Below are positions 36,004 through 43,743 of a stretch of 64,000 nt of DNA, piece by piece. This DNA comes from Candidatus Gemmiger faecigallinarum. Lineage in GTDB: Bacteria; Bacillota; Clostridia; Oscillospirales; Ruminococcaceae. Numbering within the stretch: position 1 is the stretch's first letter; every line of letters starts with the position of its first letter. Both the position numbers and the translations under genes were made by a program. Below the pieces are notes generated by a model. The model saw nothing but the letters and a program-made list of their open reading frames with translations. It searched no databases and was not told the origin of the DNA. The stretch is from the NCBI GenBank assembly GCA_019120395.1, contig DWVD01000027.1, positions 1 through 64,000 of the forward strand, read 5' to 3'.

Positions 36004-36032
36004 ACTATACCCCGCTCCCCTGCGTTTGTCAA
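36004..36032 (-). promoter_or_regulatory. Promoter of the metal-resistance operon
   Basis: Perfect TTGACA (36032-36027), 17-base spacer, TATAGT (36009-36004). The start falls near 35997, so the operator covers roughly +3 to +24. Confidence 0.85.
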
Positions 36033-36094
36033 TAGGGGCGGGCAGATTTTTCGGCTTTTTCTTTCCCGTTTTGCCGCGGCAGCGCCTCTGCGGC

Positions 36095-36143
36095 AAAAAC
36101 ATCCCCCGCCGGGAGGCGTTTTCTGCCTCCCGGCGGGGGTGTT
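36095..36143 (-). terminator. Terminator of the CAT-like gene
   Basis: AACACCCCCGCCGGGAGGC / GCCTCCCGGCGGGGGATGTT stem followed by TTTTTG on the minus strand. Confidence 0.85.
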
Positions 36144-36153
36144 CGCCGCTCCG

Positions 36154-36789
36154 TCAGGGTTCCGCGCCGCACCGGTCCGCCAGCTGCTGCAGCGTGTCCA
36201 GGAAGCGGCACAGATGGTAGCCGTCGCAAACCGCATGGTGCACCTGCACCGCCAGCGGGATGACAGAGCGTCCCGCCTGCTCCTGAACCCTGCCCAGGGT
36301 AAAAATCGGGATCAAATAGCCGTAGTCGTCCAAATTCAGGTTGAACCCGTCAAAACTGTGCCAGGGCAGCATGGAAACGGGAAAGCAATTTTCCGGCTGA
36401 TCCGGCTTTGCCATAAACGCCGGCGAATCGCCGTAGTCCTGCACATCCTGCGCGTAGCGGCGGCAGAATTTGCCGTAATCTTCGGTGTATTCCGTCCACA
36501 GGTTGGAGAATGTTTCGCTTTCCCTGTGGAAAATCGTGTAGCTGGGCCACATCTGCCTGTACCGGATCAGCGTGCCGTCGGGTCCCAGCGCCATGCGGAA
36601 CGCCTCGTGCCGGTTCACCGCCCCGGCAAGGCAGTACAGCAGCGTGGGATACAGTTTCCGCCCGCCCTGCACGACCGCCGTAATATCCAGTTTTGTGGTA
36701 AGGCTGTATGTACAGGGAACCCGTTCCATATAATGCGCAAAGTGCTCTCTCCGGGGCCAGTTTTCCAGGTCGACTTTCTCATACTCCAT
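36154..36789 (-). CDS. Chloramphenicol acetyltransferase-family protein
   Basis: 211 residues, the size of type A CAT monomers. The catalytic signature is intact in VQVHHAVCDGYH (H185 catalytic, D189 structural), and the N-terminal REHFAHYMERVPCTYSLT and SMLPWHSFDGFNLN regions match the family. It would O-acetylate chloramphenicol with acetyl-CoA, but some chromosomal CAT-like proteins have other acceptors. Base composition is like its neighbours and no mobile element is nearby, so recent acquisition is not evident. The ribosome-binding site is AAAGGAGGAAC. Confidence 0.87.
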   Translation of the reverse strand: MEYEKVDLENWPRREHFAHYMERVPCTYSLTTKLDITAVVQGGRKLYPTLLYCLAGAVNRHEAFRMALGPDGTLIRYRQMWPSYTIFHRESETFSNLWTEYTEDYGKFCRRYAQDVQDYGDSPAFMAKPDQPENCFPVSMLPWHSFDGFNLNLDDYGYLIPIFTLGRVQEQAGRSVIPLAVQVHHAVCDGYHLCRFLDTLQQLADRCGAEP

Positions 36790-36852
36790 GGATGTTCCTC
36801 CTTTCGCGCGGGCGGCCTAAAACCGCAGCGGCCGCGCATCCCTTTCCCGCTT

Positions 36853-37545
36853 CTAATCCAGTTCCGCTTCCAATTCCGCCAGCAGCTGCCGTTTGGGCAG
36901 CGGCGGCTCGTGGCTCAGCACGCAGCAGTCGCAGTCGATGCCGCGGATGGTCTCCACCAGCGCCGCCAGCCTGCGCCGGTCCAGAATCCCGCCGTTGTAC
37001 ACATCCTCGCAGACGCTGTCGCCCAAAAACAGCAGCCGCTTTTCCGGCAGGTAAACGCAGGCGCTGTCCTCGGTGTGGGGGGACACGACGCGGAACAGCT
37101 CCGCCGTCACGCCGCCCAGCGCCAGCGTCAGCCGGTCCCGGAACAGGATGTCCGCCTGGGCGATCTGCGGCATGGGGCCGGCCGGATATTCGGCGGCAAA
37201 AAAGCGGTCCGTCCGCCGCAGGTCCTCGGCGCAGCCGGGCTGCCGGGCGCGCGCCTGCCAGTCCCGCAGATGGGCGTTGGTGGCCTGTGACGCCACGCTG
37301 GCCCCGTGGATATGCGCCATGCCCAGCGTGTGGTCAAAATGCCAGTGGGTGATGGCGGTAAAATCGGGCGGCGGCAGGCCGGCCGCCCCCAGCAGGCGGT
37401 AAAAATCCTGCACCTGCGCCCGAGAGTACCCTGCGTCGACGGCCAGGGCATACCGCCCGCCCCGGATATAGCAAAGCATGGGGCGGTCCCGTTCCGGCTC
37501 GTAGGGGCGGTACCAGACGCCCGGCGCAAGCTGTTTCAGTTCCAT
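36853..37545 (-). CDS. MBL-fold metallo-hydrolase
   Basis: 230 residues with the metal-binding signature HWHFDH at 67-72, then SPHTEDSACVYL and FLGDSVCED, and a late His (LSHEPPL). This is a metallo-beta-lactamase-fold hydrolase of unknown substrate; it lacks the insertions of true beta-lactamases. It is 63 bases upstream of the CAT-like gene in the same direction and probably cotranscribed with it. Confidence 0.85.
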   Translation of the reverse strand: MELKQLAPGVWYRPYEPERDRPMLCYIRGGRYALAVDAGYSRAQVQDFYRLLGAAGLPPPDFTAITHWHFDHTLGMAHIHGASVASQATNAHLRDWQARARQPGCAEDLRRTDRFFAAEYPAGPMPQIAQADILFRDRLTLALGGVTAELFRVVSPHTEDSACVYLPEKRLLFLGDSVCEDVYNGGILDRRRLAALVETIRGIDCDCCVLSHEPPLPKRQLLAELEAELD

Positions 37546-37582
37546 GGGTCTCTCCCTTCCAGGCAGGGCGCCGCCCGGCCTG

Positions 37583-37634
37583 CAAAAAATACGGCGGCTT
37601 TGCCCCGCCAGCCGCCGGGCAAACGCCGCCGTAT
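37583..37634 (-). terminator. Terminator of the rubredoxin operon
   Basis: ATACGGCGGC...GCCGCCGTAT with an inner TTTGCCC/GGGGCAAA stem and TTTTTT on the minus strand. Confidence 0.85.
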
Positions 37635-37667
37635 CCCTTTTGCTTTACGGCTCAGGGCCGTTCCGGT

Positions 37668-37829
37668 TTATTCCGTCTCCGAGAACTGGTCCTTGCCGAC
37701 GCCGCACAGCGGGCAGACCCAGGTATCGGGCACGTCGGCCCAAGCGGTGCCGGCGGCAACGCCGTTGTCCGGGTCGCCCGCAGCCTCGTCATAGATGTAA
37801 CCGCACACATCGCAGATATAACGCTTCAT
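37668..37829 (-). CDS. Rubredoxin
   Basis: 53 residues with the two iron-binding knuckles CDVCGY (C6, C9) and CPLCG (C39, C42) and the conserved [15 protein letters not shown] one-electron carrier typical of anaerobes, often feeding rubrerythrin or oxygen-reducing flavoproteins. The start [10 protein letters not shown] follows AAGGAGG. It lies 91 bases behind the flavin-fold gene. Confidence 0.95.
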   Translation of the reverse strand: MKRYICDVCGYIYDEAAGDPDNGVAAGTAWADVPDTWVCPLCGVGKDQFSETE

Positions 37830-37920
37830 TTTTGTATCCTCCTTGAATGGTATCGGTGTATTTTCAAGCCGGCGGCGCCGCATCGGGGCGGCCGGCCTGC
37901 TTCCGTGCAAACCGCGCGTC

Positions 37921-38331
37921 TCAGTAATTCATCAGATCCTTGACCGCGCCGGACATCGAGAACAGTTTGGCCGAAAGATGGTCCAGATATACGATACCCA
38001 GTTTCAGGCCGGATTCGTCGTTGTACATGTCGGCCAGCTGGGGCATGACCTTGAAGGCCGCCTGCACGGCTTCGGGGGTGTTGTCAAAGTTGGCGGTACC
38101 CTGCACCCGCAGCCACTCGCCCCGGTCGTTGGCGGCGCAGAGTTCCAGGTTGGTGTTGTCCAAAAGCTGCTTGTATGCGGCCTTGTGCTTGCCGATGGCG
38201 ATGCACAGATGCCCGTTGTACCACATGGAAAAGCCCAGCGGCCGCACGCGGGGCAGGTAGCCGTCCACCGTGGCCAGGTAAAACACCGGGTTGTCCTTCA
38301 AAAACTGCATGATCTCGTTTGCTTCGCTCAT
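37921..38331 (-). CDS. Pyridoxamine 5'-phosphate oxidase-like FMN-binding protein
   Basis: 136 residues with the split-barrel flavin-binding fold: [18 protein letters not shown], then [15 protein letters not shown] and an ELCAAN strand. The family includes small flavoproteins and NimA-like nitroreductases. No catalytic assignment is possible. It starts 36 bases after dapL in the same direction and is followed by rubredoxin, so a redox role is plausible. Confidence 0.82.
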   Translation of the reverse strand: MSEANEIMQFLKDNPVFYLATVDGYLPRVRPLGFSMWYNGHLCIAIGKHKAAYKQLLDNTNLELCAANDRGEWLRVQGTANFDNTPEAVQAAFKVMPQLADMYNDESGLKLGIVYLDHLSAKLFSMSGAVKDLMNY

Positions 38332-38367
38332 GGTTCATTCCTCCCTGTCCTGTTGAAACACGCCGCC

Positions 38368-39558
38368 TTATTTCAGCTTCGCCAAGGCGTCCTTCACCCG
38401 CCGGGCCGCCTCCTTGGTGCGGTCGGCATCGCCGAAGGCGGTCAGGCGGAAATACCCCTCGCCGCAGGGGCCGAAGCCGGAGCCGGGGGTGCCCACCACG
38501 TGGGCGTTCTCCAGCAGCCAGTCAAAGAAGTCCCAGCTCTTCATGCCGGCGGGGCAGCGCAGCCAGACGTAGGGGCTGTTTTTGCCGCCGCAGTACCAGA
38601 CGCCGGCCTCGTCCAGCGCGGCGGCGATGACGGCGGCGTTTTTGCGGTAGTAGTCCAGGTTTGCCTGGATCTCTTTCATGCCCTCGTCGGTGAACACGGC
38701 CTCGGCGCCGCGCTGCACGATGTAGGGCACGCCGTTGAACTTGGTGGTCTGGCGGCGCAGCCACATCTTGTTCAGGCTCATGCCGTCCTGCTTGATGCCG
38801 GCGGGCACGATGGTGTAGCCGCAGCGGGTGCCGGTAAAGCCGGCGATCTTGGAGAAGCTGCACACCTCGACAGCCACTTCCTTGGCGCCCTCCACCTCAA
38901 AGATGCTGCGGGCGCAGCCAGGCTCGGTGACAAAGCACTCGTACGCCGCGTCGTACAGGATGACGGCGTGGTGCGCTTTGGCCCAGGCGACCCACTGTTC
39001 CAGCTGGGCGGTGGTGTAGGCCGCGCCGGTGGGGTTGTTGGGGCTGCACAGGTAGACGATGTTGGCGTCGGTATCCGCGTCCGGCATAGGCAGGAAATGG
39101 TTTTCCGCCGTGGCGGCCATGTACTTGACGGTGCGGCCGGCCATGACGTTGTCGTCCACATAGACGGGATAGACCGGGTCGGGCACCAGCACGGTGTTGG
39201 ACACATCAAACAGGTCCAGCAGGTTGCCCAGGTCGCTCTTGGCGCCGTCCGAGACAAAGATCTCCTCCAGCTTCAGGTCGATGCCGCGGCCGGCGTAATA
39301 CTTCTGGATGGCCTCGCGCAGGAAATCGTAGCCCTGCTCCGGGCCGTAGCCGCGGAAGGTGGCCTGGTCGCCCATCTCGTCCACCGCCTTGTGCAGCGCG
39401 GCGATGACCGGCTTGGCCAGCGGCAGCGTCACGTCGCCGATGCCCAGGCGGATAACGTCCGCCTCCGGGTGGGCCGCCTGGTAGGCCGCCACCTTGTGTG
39501 CGATGTCGCTGAACAGGTAGCTCTCGGCGACTTCGGAAAAATGTTTGTTCAGATACAT
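38368..39558 (-). CDS. dapL: LL-diaminopimelate aminotransferase
   Basis: 396 residues, a fold-type I PLP aminotransferase. It converts tetrahydrodipicolinate to LL-diaminopimelate with glutamate, bypassing the succinylase or acetylase steps of the lysine/peptidoglycan pathway. Motifs seen: RLGIGDVTLPL, FRGYGPEQGYDFLREAI, SPNNPTGAAYT and the PLP-lysine region SFSKIAGFTGTRCGY (near 235). The start MYLNKHFSEVAE is family-like. dapF, the next enzyme, lies nearby in a separate operon. Confidence 0.95.
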   Translation of the reverse strand: MYLNKHFSEVAESYLFSDIAHKVAAYQAAHPEADVIRLGIGDVTLPLAKPVIAALHKAVDEMGDQATFRGYGPEQGYDFLREAIQKYYAGRGIDLKLEEIFVSDGAKSDLGNLLDLFDVSNTVLVPDPVYPVYVDDNVMAGRTVKYMAATAENHFLPMPDADTDANIVYLCSPNNPTGAAYTTAQLEQWVAWAKAHHAVILYDAAYECFVTEPGCARSIFEVEGAKEVAVEVCSFSKIAGFTGTRCGYTIVPAGIKQDGMSLNKMWLRRQTTKFNGVPYIVQRGAEAVFTDEGMKEIQANLDYYRKNAAVIAAALDEAGVWYCGGKNSPYVWLRCPAGMKSWDFFDWLLENAHVVGTPGSGFGPCGEGYFRLTAFGDADRTKEAARRVKDALAKLK

Positions 39559-39609
39559 ATTGCGTTCCCCTCCGGCGGCACAGGCCGCCAATTTACAGTT
39601 TATACGGCA

Positions 39610-39638
39610 ATTATACCACGATCGCGCGTTCAGGGAAA
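39610..39638 (-). promoter_or_regulatory. Promoter of dapL
   Basis: Perfect TATAAT (39615-39610) with a weak TTTCCC 17 bases upstream; ATG at 39558. Confidence 0.6.
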
Positions 39639-39702
39639 GCCCCGTTCCCGCAAAGTTCGCACATGCTTACCCCCTGCCCGCGCCAACCGGGCGGGCGCCC
39701 CG

Positions 39703-40758
39703 TCAAAACTGCGCCAGCAAGGCAAGCAGCGTGTCCAGCTTGCGCTCGGTCACCTGCAGGATCAGGATGTCGCAGCCGGGGGCCTCGGCAAACGCCGGGC
39801 TCAGGGCGTTCTCGTAAGTGTCCCGCCAGCTGGCGGCAAACCGCTGGGACAGATAGTCCATGTAATACTCGCTGAAGCTGTCCCCCAGCACGCCCACGGT
39901 GCGGGGGTCCTGTTCGTACAGGTCGGCGTAGTTGGCGGCGGCATAGTCCGTGTCGGCAGGCAGGATGGTATACAGCGCCGCCACGTTGGCCAGGTCGCCG
40001 GTCTGGGCGCCGTTTTCGGCAATGTGATAATCGCCAAAGGGCACCGTCTCCAGCCCGGCGGCGGCCAGCGCGCCGTCCAGCCCCATCAGTGCGCCGGCAC
40101 GGTTCCAGTGGGTGTCGGTCTTAAAATACAGCGGCTGGGCCGGGTCGGTCAGCGCCCGGGCGCGGATGGCCGGGTACTGCCAGCTGACCGGCACGCCGGT
40201 GTTTGCCTGCAGGTAGGCCGCCAGCCGGTCGGTGCGGTTATCCTCGTTGACGATGGGATAGCCGTCGGGCATGTACTCCCGGTAGACCCGGTCCTTGGAA
40301 GGCGTCAGGTCCAAAACCAGCGTGCAGCCCTGTTCGGCCAGCGCGGCGGACAGCCTTTCCAGCGAGGCGGCGGCCGCGGCCAGTTCCTCCTCGGTGTCAA
40401 AGGTGTCGGGCAGGCCCTGGTAGTTGGCGACCGGGCGGGCGGCGTCAGGGCCGTCCTTGTAAAACAGCCAGCCGTCCTTGCCCGCCAGCACCTGATCGTT
40501 CTGTACCTGGCCGAACAGCAGATAGTTGACGTTGGCGTTCAGCTCCACCAGCTGGTAGCGGAAGGGGGAGTTGTCGGCGATGAAGTTGTTCAGGTTGTCG
40601 AACAGCTCTCCCGGCGCGCTTTGCAGCACCTGGGGCAGGCCGGTGAGCAGGCGGTTTTCGTGGTTGTCGCCCGAAAGCTGTTTGCTGAAGATGTTGAAGA
40701 TGAGAAAGCTCAGCCCCAGCACCCCGCAGAACAGGGCGGCCAGAATTTTTTTGCACAT
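39703..40758 (-). CDS. DHHW/AlgX-AlgJ-like SGNH protein for polysaccharide O-acetylation
   Basis: 351 residues anchored by an N-terminal helix (~5-22). The extracellular domain has GKDGWLFYKD, LDLTPSKDRVYREYMP, YFKTDTHWNRAGA (the TDTHWN motif) and a nucleophile-type VLGDSFSEYYMDYL, as in AlgJ/AlgX acetyl transferases. It should take acetyl groups exported by the MBOAT protein next door and place them on a surface glycan; the glycan is unknown. It follows the MBOAT gene by 15 bases. Confidence 0.82.
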   Translation of the reverse strand: MCKKILAALFCGVLGLSFLIFNIFSKQLSGDNHENRLLTGLPQVLQSAPGELFDNLNNFIADNSPFRYQLVELNANVNYLLFGQVQNDQVLAGKDGWLFYKDGPDAARPVANYQGLPDTFDTEEELAAAAASLERLSAALAEQGCTLVLDLTPSKDRVYREYMPDGYPIVNEDNRTDRLAAYLQANTGVPVSWQYPAIRARALTDPAQPLYFKTDTHWNRAGALMGLDGALAAAGLETVPFGDYHIAENGAQTGDLANVAALYTILPADTDYAAANYADLYEQDPRTVGVLGDSFSEYYMDYLSQRFAASWRDTYENALSPAFAEAPGCDILILQVTERKLDTLLALLAQF

Positions 40759-40773
40759 GGCGACCTCCTGCTC

Positions 40774-42186
40774 TTAGAACTGCGCGTAGATAAAGCCCTG
40801 ATAATTGTTCGCGGTCACCAGCACGATGCTGCAAAACAGCAGCGCCAGCAGCAGCGCCGTGCCCAGGGGGCGCGGCTCGGTTTTCTCCCGCAGCCAGGCT
40901 TTGAAACGGGGAAACAGCGCCTGCGCCGGCCCGCAGAGGGCGATGGCCGTCACCAGCAGCAGCGCCTCCCGCACGCCGAAAAAGGCCGCCGCCGTCATGC
41001 CGGCCGCACCGGCCTGCCAGGTCAGGACGCCTGCCAGCTCGGCCAATGCCTGGCCAAGCCCCGGCGCGCCGAACAGCACAAAGCCCACCCAGGCCACAGC
41101 CAGCAGGTAAACATGGCTGACCCAGCGGGGCAGCCTGTCCAGCAGCCTGGCCAGGCCCAGGCGCTCGGCACAGATCCAGACGCCGTGCCAGACGCCGAAG
41201 GCCACGAACTGCCAGGCCGCGCCGTGCCAGATGCCGGTGCACAGAAATACCACAAACAGGTTCAGGCAGGCGCGTGCGAGGCTGCACCGGCTGCCGCCCA
41301 GCGGAAAGTAGAGATACCGCCGGAACCAGGCCCCCAGCGTGATGTGCCACCGCCGCCAGAACTCGCCCACCGTGCGGGACAAAAACGGGTAGTCAAAGTT
41401 TTCCGGCATGGTCAGGCCGAACATCTCGCCCAGGCCCACCGCCATGTCGCTGTAACCCGAAAAGTCATAGTACAGCTGGAAGGCGTAGGCGACGGTCCCC
41501 AGCAGCAGCACCGGCGCGGGCACCTGCCCGGCCGGCACCGAGACGACCCGGTCATGCAGAAGCCCCAGCTGGTCGGCCAGCAGGGCTTTTTTGGCAAGCC
41601 CCAGCACAAACCGCTTGATTCCGTAGCAGAACCGGTCCAGCGTGACTTTGCGCGCCGGGCTTTTGGGGTCCAGCGCCGCGGCCTGGTCGCCGTAACGCAT
41701 GATCGGCCCCGACGTGACGTGGGCAAAAAAGGCCATGTACAGGAAAAACCGGACGGGATTTTTCTCCGGCGGGGTCTCCCCTTTTGCCACGTCCACACAG
41801 TAGGAAATGCCCTGGAAGGTGTAAAAGCTCAGCCCCAGCGGCAGCGCGATGGAAAGCACCGGCACCGCGCCGGGCAGCAGCGCGTTGATGTTTTGGGCAG
41901 CAAAGCCCGCGTACTTGAAAAACCCCAGCACCGCCAGGTCAAGGACCACAGCGGCGGCCAGCAGCGGCTTTTTGGCTCTGCCCGCCCGCGCCAGCGCCAG
42001 CCCCGCCAGCCAGTTGAGGGCGCAAAACGCCAGCAGCAGCGCCGCGGCGCCGTACCCGCCCCAGACGCAGAACAGCAGGCTGACCGCCGCCAGCGCTGCG
42101 TTCCGCGCCCGCGCGGGCAGGACAAAATACACCAGCCAGGCCAGCGGCAGAAAAACAAACAAAAACTGTACGGTGGAAAAATTCAT
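40774..42186 (-). CDS. MBOAT-family O-acyltransferase (AlgI/DltB-like)
   Basis: 470 residues with about ten to twelve membrane helices. The diagnostic motif GEFWRRWHITLGAWFRRYLYFPLGGSR and the catalytic His region GIWHGAAWQFVAFGVWHG are intact. It moves acyl groups across the membrane for O-acetylation of exported polymers. It sits between dapF and the AlgX-like gene in one operon; a separate DltA/DltC set is not present, so D-alanylation is less likely. Confidence 0.9.
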   Translation of the reverse strand: MNFSTVQFLFVFLPLAWLVYFVLPARARNAALAAVSLLFCVWGGYGAAALLLAFCALNWLAGLALARAGRAKKPLLAAAVVLDLAVLGFFKYAGFAAQNINALLPGAVPVLSIALPLGLSFYTFQGISYCVDVAKGETPPEKNPVRFFLYMAFFAHVTSGPIMRYGDQAAALDPKSPARKVTLDRFCYGIKRFVLGLAKKALLADQLGLLHDRVVSVPAGQVPAPVLLLGTVAYAFQLYYDFSGYSDMAVGLGEMFGLTMPENFDYPFLSRTVGEFWRRWHITLGAWFRRYLYFPLGGSRCSLARACLNLFVVFLCTGIWHGAAWQFVAFGVWHGVWICAERLGLARLLDRLPRWVSHVYLLAVAWVGFVLFGAPGLGQALAELAGVLTWQAGAAGMTAAAFFGVREALLLVTAIALCGPAQALFPRFKAWLREKTEPRPLGTALLLALLFCSIVLVTANNYQGFIYAQF

Positions 42187-42198
42187 TTCCGCGCCCTC

Positions 42199-43050
42199 TT
42201 ACTCCACTTCCGCCGTGCCGGTAAAGGCGACTTGGGCCGGGCCGGCCATCAGCACGCGGTCGTCGTCCAGCACTGTGATCTGCAGGGTGCCGCCCAAAAG
42301 CTCCACCGCCACGGGGGTCCCGCGCGGGCAGACGCCGCGCAGGACCAGCGCAGCCACCGTGGCGCAGGCGCCGGTGCCGCAGGCCAGCGTCTCGCCGCTG
42401 CCCCGCTCCCAGACGCGCATCTTGACCCGGTCGGGCGCGTAAACGTGGACGAACTCGGTGTTGGTGCGGTCAGGGAAAACGGGATGATGCTCAAACGCCG
42501 GGCCGATGGCCGCCAGCGCATTGCCGGTGGGCACCTCCCCGTCCGGCCACTGGATGACGCAGTGGGGGTTGCCCATGCTGACGCAGGCGGCGTCCCAGGT
42601 CTTGCCGGCGGCCTCCAGCGCCACATGCACCAGCGGGCCTTCGCCCACGTTTACCGCAGGCAGGTCGGCGGCCATGGCGGAAAACCGCCCCATGTCCGCC
42701 TGCCAAAGCCCTTCCCCCAGCCGGCGCAGCGTCTTGCGGCCGGCCCGCGTGTCGATCTCCAGCGTGTCTTTGGGCAGGCCGTGGGTGTACAAAAACTCGG
42801 CCACGCAGCGCACGCCGTTGCCGCACATCAACCCCTCGCTGCCGTCGGCGTTGAACATGCGCATGGTGGCGTCTGCGCCGAGGGTCGCGGGCGGGCAGAT
42901 ACAGATGATGCCGTCCGCCCCGACGGAAAAGTGCCGCCGGGACAGCCGCACCGACCATTCGGCCACCCGCTCCGGCAGGCCGGTCCCGCGGCAGTCCAGG
43001 TAGATATAATCGTTGCCGGCGCCGTGCATTTTGGTAAAGGAAAGCTGCAT
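42199..43050 (-). CDS. dapF: Diaminopimelate epimerase
   Basis: 283 residues. It interconverts LL- and meso-diaminopimelate, completing the DapL route to peptidoglycan precursor and lysine. Both catalytic cysteines are present: C76 in MCGNGVRC and C224 in ACGTGACA. The start MQLSFTKMHGAGNDYIY follows AGGAGGGG. It is the first gene of an operon with the O-acetylation pair, a pairing that suggests coordinated envelope synthesis. Confidence 0.95.
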   Translation of the reverse strand: MQLSFTKMHGAGNDYIYLDCRGTGLPERVAEWSVRLSRRHFSVGADGIICICPPATLGADATMRMFNADGSEGLMCGNGVRCVAEFLYTHGLPKDTLEIDTRAGRKTLRRLGEGLWQADMGRFSAMAADLPAVNVGEGPLVHVALEAAGKTWDAACVSMGNPHCVIQWPDGEVPTGNALAAIGPAFEHHPVFPDRTNTEFVHVYAPDRVKMRVWERGSGETLACGTGACATVAALVLRGVCPRGTPVAVELLGGTLQITVLDDDRVLMAGPAQVAFTGTAEVE

Positions 43051-43152
43051 ATAGGGTCCCCTCCTGGTTGGCTTGAGATGGTTTTTATTTTCGGGCGCGC
43101 TGTATGCCGCCTGATCCGGCCTTTGCCGCGGGGCGGCGCGCCCGTTTTTTCT

Positions 43153-43181
43153 ATTATATCGTCCCCGGCCCGCACATACAA
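43153..43181 (-). promoter_or_regulatory. Promoter of the dapF operon
   Basis: TTGTAT (43181-43176), 17-base spacer, perfect TATAAT (43158-43153). The leader to the ATG at 43050 is about 95 bases. Confidence 0.75.
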
Positions 43182-43237
43182 GAAAAAGCTGTTTTATCCC
43201 CACGGCAAGGCCCCGCAGAAAAAGCCCCTTCCCCGCC

Positions 43238-43266
43238 TTGACAAGCGCAGGCGGATACGCTATATA
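43238..43266 (+). promoter_or_regulatory. Promoter of acpP
   Basis: Perfect TTGACA (43238-43243), 17-base spacer, TATATA (43261-43266). Divergent from the dapF promoter. Confidence 0.75.
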
Positions 43267-43329
43267 TTTTACTATAAACCATCATGCCGCGCCCGCTGCG
43301 GGGCGGACGGACAAAAGGAGAATGCACGA

Positions 43330-43566
43330 ATGGAATCCGAAGTTTTTGACCGTATCCGAGAGTATCTGGCCGACCAGCTGGACGTCGACCCCGACAAGAT
43401 CACCCCGGACAGCGACATCGTGGAGGATTTCGGCGCAGACAGCCTGGACGTCGTGGACATGATCACCACCCTGTCCGACGAGTTCGGCGTCGACATCCCC
43501 GATGAGGAGATCGAAAATTTCCACACCGTGGGCGATGTTGTACAGTACGTCGAGGACCGGATGTGA
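43330..43566 (+). CDS. acpP: Acyl carrier protein
   Basis: 78 acidic residues with the phosphopantetheine attachment serine S38 in GADSLDVVDM. It carries acyl chains in fatty-acid synthesis. The ATG is preceded by AAAAGGAG. Unlike many Firmicutes it is not beside fab genes: it has its own strong promoter and terminator, which fits an abundant monocistronic message. It lies at the end of a very long spurious open frame, but only the last 78 codons are coding. Confidence 0.95.
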   Translation: MESEVFDRIREYLADQLDVDPDKITPDSDIVEDFGADSLDVVDMITTLSDEFGVDIPDEEIENFHTVGDVVQYVEDRM

Positions 43567-43571
43567 CCCCC

Positions 43572-43612
43572 GATCCCCCTGCGGCCCACACGCAGGGGGA
43601 TCTCTTTATTTT
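43572..43612 (+). terminator. Terminator of acpP
   Basis: GATCCCCCTGCG / CGCAGGGGGATC stem followed by TCTTTATTTT. Confidence 0.9.
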
Positions 43613-43636
43613 AACGCCGGGAAAACGCCCCAAAAA

Positions 43637-43666
43637 TTGCTGCCCGGCGGCATTGTGTGCTATAAT
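43637..43666 (+). promoter_or_regulatory. Promoter of proS
   Basis: TTGCTG (43637-43642), 18-base spacer, perfect TATAAT (43661-43666). The ~75-base leader holds no T-box signature. Confidence 0.7.
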
Positions 43667-43743
43667 GTGGTATACTGTGATGAAAACAGGCCGAAACGGA
43701 CGCCGCCGCGCCCGTCCGGCCGGGAAAGCGTGAGGAGTTTATC

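Noticed and set aside
37843..43566. A 1907-codon open frame on the plus strand ending in the acyl carrier protein
   Set aside because: Only the last 78 codons are a protein. The rest is the GC-rich antisense of rubredoxin, dapL, the AlgX/AlgI pair and dapF, each of which has clear family motifs on the minus strand.
43612..43743. Possible T-box leader of proS
   Set aside because: The leader is too short and lacks the T-box sequence and specifier stem; only a sigma-A promoter is visible.
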